7,605 nucleotides of DNA from an uncultured bacterium (GTDB taxonomy: Bacteria; Desulfobacterota; Desulfovibrionia; Desulfovibrionales; Desulfovibrionaceae). The stretch is from positions 1 to 7,605 of the forward strand of contig CAJMRA010000109.1 of assembly GCA_905215675.1 (NCBI GenBank), given 5' to 3'. Made by a program: the position numbers and the translations under genes. How positions within the stretch are numbered: position 1 is the first letter of the stretch; every line of letters begins with the position of its first letter. Below the pieces are notes generated by a model. It did no database searches, was not told where the DNA came from, and was given only the letters and a program-made list of their open reading frames with translations. Positions 6,515 to 7,605 of the stretch are shown one piece after another.

Positions 6515-6832
6515 CTAGTGCGAACCGCAGCCGCCGCAGGTGCCGCAACCGCCGCCGGAGGAGGGGAGGGGCACTTCGGGCTCGACCGTAAAGCCCATAT
6601 AGTTGAGGTCAATGGTCACGCTCTTGATCTGATCCAGCAGCTCCCTGGCGATGCAGAACGCGAACCCCTGATCTTCCAGCTTTTCGTCGCCGTCCCTGGC
6701 TTCATCCAGGGCCAGCGCCAGACGGGGACCGCAGCAGCCGCCGGGGGCCAGGAAAATACGAATGGTCTGCTTGTCCTTGTCCGCGAAGAAGGCTTCGAGC
6801 TCCTTGCGGGCGGTATCGGAAACAGTCAGCAT
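6515..6832 (-). CDS. HesB/IscA-like protein, Cys-Cys form
   Basis: A 105-aa protein of the HesB/IscA-like fold, paralogue of the predicted selenoprotein downstream. The core is IRIFLAPGGCCGPRLALALDE with Cys33-Cys34, where the paralogue has Sec33-Ser34; Cys33 aligns with E. coli IscA Cys35. Cys60 (FAFCIA) is shared. The Gly-rich tail carries C96, C99 and C102 and ends CGSH, where IscA has a CGCG-like pair. A-type carriers bind iron or Fe-S clusters and pass them to client proteins, but this subfamily, with a doubled Cys and a longer Cys tail, may have a different or redox role. The ATG at 6830-6832 has AGAGGAAG 5 nt upstream. It is divergent from pyrR and has a promoter candidate with a perfect TTGACA. 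Similar Cys/Sec alternation occurs in families some databases call CC/Se-motif (seleno)proteins. Confidence 0.88.
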   Translation of the reverse strand: MLTVSDTARKELEAFFADKDKQTIRIFLAPGGCCGPRLALALDEARDGDEKLEDQGFAFCIARELLDQIKSVTIDLNYMGFTVEPEVPLPSSGGGCGTCGGCGSH

Positions 6833-6860
6833 AGGCTTCCTCTCGTTGGCTGTATGGTGT

Positions 6861-6889
6861 GCGGGGGAACTCCCCCGCGGAAGTTTTTT
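6861..6889. other. GC hairpin in the leader of the Cys-type HesB gene
   Basis: GCGGGGG (6861-6867) and CCCCCGC (6872-6878) form a 7-bp stem with a 4-nt loop. On the plus strand a T6 run (6884-6889) follows after 5 nt, terminator-like, but no plus-strand gene lies upstream. On the minus strand it lies about 30 nt before the HesB start, in the expected leader. Confidence 0.4.
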
Positions 6890-6891
6890 CT

Positions 6892-6920
6892 CATGTAAGG
6901 TCCCTCCGCACTCTTGTCAA
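6892..6920 (-). promoter_or_regulatory. Candidate promoter for the Cys-type HesB gene
   Basis: On the minus strand a perfect TTGACA (-35, 6915-6920) is followed after 17 nt by TACATG (-10, 6892-6897), which shares three bases with the consensus. Transcription would start near 6885, about 50 nt before the ATG at 6832. It is the best sigma-70-type match in the window. Confidence 0.45.
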
Positions 6921-6929
6921 TGCGGACGG

Positions 6930-6951
6930 GCTTTTCTCCCGGGAGAAAAGC
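6930..6951. promoter_or_regulatory. Perfect 22-bp palindrome, candidate operator
   Basis: GCTTTTCTCCC (6930-6940) is followed immediately by its exact reverse complement. With no loop, it is more likely a site for a dimeric DNA-binding protein than an RNA hairpin. It lies between the two divergent genes, 9 bp from the -35 of the HesB promoter candidate and just before a TATGGT (6955-6960) that could be a -10 for pyrR, so a bound regulator could affect pyrR or both. No regulator is recognised. Confidence 0.5.
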
Positions 6952-6957
6952 GGCTAT

Positions 6958-6983
6958 GGTGGCCTTTCGTGAAAAGGCACACC
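6958..6983 (+). other. Hairpin in the pyrR leader
   Basis: GGTGGCCTTT (6958-6967) pairs with AAAGGC and CACC (6973-6983) around the loop CGTGA, with one bulged A, giving 10 pairs. It lies 31 nt before the pyrR ATG. No U-run follows and the known PyrR-binding loop consensus is not evident, so it is only a possible leader structure. Confidence 0.3.
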
Positions 6984-7014
6984 GCAAATCTACCTCTTGA
7001 GGGAGGATTTTCGT

Positions 7015-7539
7015 ATGACGCATGCTGACGCGACCTGTTCCGTCGAAACGCTTGTCTCCCGTCTGGCCGACGCCCTTGCCGCAGCCCACGGACAGGATGC
7101 CGACGTGGTGATCGTGGGCGTCCAGCGGCGCGGCGTGGACATTGCCCGCCGCCTGATGGGGCTGCTGGAAGGACGCATGGCCTCGACGCCCCGGTTCGGT
7201 TCGCTGGACATCAATTTCTACAGGGACGACTGGACCACCATTCAGGGAAAGCCGGTCATCGGTTCGTCGTCCATTCCGGGCTCGCTGGACGGCGCGCTGG
7301 TCATTCTGGTGGACGACGTGCTGTTCAGCGGTCGAACCGTCCGGGCGGCTCTGGAGGCGCTGCACGACTACGGGCGTCCCCGCGCCGTGCGGCTTGCCGT
7401 ACTGGTGGATCGCGCCGGACATCGGGATCTGCCCATACAGGCGGATTACGTGGGCATGACCGTGAAGACCGACCGCAGCCAGCATGTGGACGTGCTCCTG
7501 CGCGAGCGCGACGGCGAGGATGCCGTCCGCATCGCCTAA
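7015..7539 (+). CDS. pyrR: PyrR: pyrimidine regulatory protein / uracil phosphoribosyltransferase
   Basis: A 174-aa cytoplasmic protein of the type I phosphoribosyltransferase fold. In Gram-positive bacteria PyrR binds pyr mRNA in response to UMP and can also make UMP from uracil and PRPP. The PRPP loop VILVDDVLFSGRT (96-108) is nearly identical to that of Bacillus PyrR (VILVDDVLYTGRT). GVQRRGVDIARRL (35-47), LDINFYRDDW (64-73) and GHRDLPIQADYVG (135-147) also match the family, and the length is normal. The start is ATG 7015-7017 with GGGAGGA 7 nt upstream; a TTG at 6997 in the same frame would overlap this ribosome site and is rejected. The site may be partly masked by pairing of CCTC (6993-6996) with GAGG (7003-7006), a weak 4-bp stem. 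No pyr operon gene is adjacent, so in this organism it may act as an enzyme or on distant targets. Confidence 0.93.
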   Translation: MTHADATCSVETLVSRLADALAAAHGQDADVVIVGVQRRGVDIARRLMGLLEGRMASTPRFGSLDINFYRDDWTTIQGKPVIGSSSIPGSLDGALVILVDDVLFSGRTVRAALEALHDYGRPRAVRLAVLVDRAGHRDLPIQADYVGMTVKTDRSQHVDVLLRERDGEDAVRIA

Positions 7540-7565
7540 GCGTTTTCTCCTTAGAGCAATTTCAG

Positions 7566-7605
7566 TTTGAAATGCTGCGCATTTCAAACCATACGGCCTG
7601 TCGTT
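7566..7605 (+). repeat. 40-bp palindromic repeat, copy 2 (runs to window end)
   Basis: Second copy of the block at 6384-6423, here 27 nt after the pyrR stop. The hairpin GTTTGAAATGC-TGC-GCATTTCAAAC (7565-7589) is 11 bp and perfect, followed by the tail CATACGGCCTGTC. An ATTTCA just upstream (7559-7564) can pair with TGAAAT (7568-7573) instead, an alternative fold. The element probably continues past the window. It has no U-run, so a terminator role for pyrR is unproven. Confidence 0.6.

Noticed and set aside
6861..6889. Intrinsic terminator on the plus strand
   Set aside because: Hairpin plus T6 is suggestive, but no plus-strand gene lies upstream and the T-run is 5 nt from the stem.
6958..7010. 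PyrR-type attenuator upstream of pyrR
   Set aside because: Only a short hairpin without a U-run is present. The terminator/antiterminator pair and the PyrR-binding loop consensus were not found.
6384..7605. CRISPR array
   Set aside because: Only two copies over 1 kb apart, with genes between them and no regular spacers.

Overview
The window looks like chromosomal DNA of a GC-rich delta-proteobacterium, most likely a Desulfovibrionales (Desulfovibrio-like) sulfate reducer. The basis is the type of the PyrR and Mfd proteins, an Mfd followed by SurA-type chaperone genes, and HesB/IscA-like proteins with a Gly-rich Cys tail, one of them a predicted selenoprotein. The genus is inference. There are six genes: five read on the minus strand and pyrR on the plus strand.

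Layout from left to right. 3-938 (minus) is a periplasmic SurA-like peptidyl-prolyl isomerase/chaperone. 939-1192 is a spacer with inverted repeats and a weak promoter candidate. 1193-2182 (minus) is a SurA-N-domain lipoprotein-like protein whose start overlaps the stop of mfd. 2176-5634 (minus) is mfd, the transcription-repair coupling factor. 5635-5918 is a spacer with two hairpins, one of them a plausible intrinsic terminator. 5919-6239 (minus) is a HesB/IscA-like gene with an in-frame TGA at codon 33, read here as selenocysteine. 6240-6514 is a hairpin-rich spacer. 6515-6832 (minus) is a closely related paralogue with Cys-Cys at the same place. 6833-7014 is a divergent promoter region with a perfect 22-bp palindrome. 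7015-7539 (plus) is pyrR. The window ends inside a second copy of a 40-bp palindromic repeat.

Most interesting point: the gene at 5919-6239 would normally be called a pseudogene or a 32-aa fragment. Its TGA falls exactly on the metal-ligand Cys of the IscA family, the 73 codons after it are intact and about three quarters identical to the paralogue, and a 5-bp stem with a 5-nt loop lies at the distance from the UGA expected of a bacterial SECIS element. The bases that differ from the Cys paralogue are the ones that build this stem. The pair is thus a natural Sec form and Cys form of one protein, in tandem, with structured RNA between them.

How the genes work together: mfd and the lipoprotein gene are probably translationally coupled, and the downstream SurA-like gene may belong to the same envelope-folding neighbourhood. 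The two HesB-like genes concern iron-sulfur or metal/redox chemistry and are separated from mfd by a terminator-like hairpin. pyrR is transcribed away from them and concerns pyrimidine regulation or salvage.
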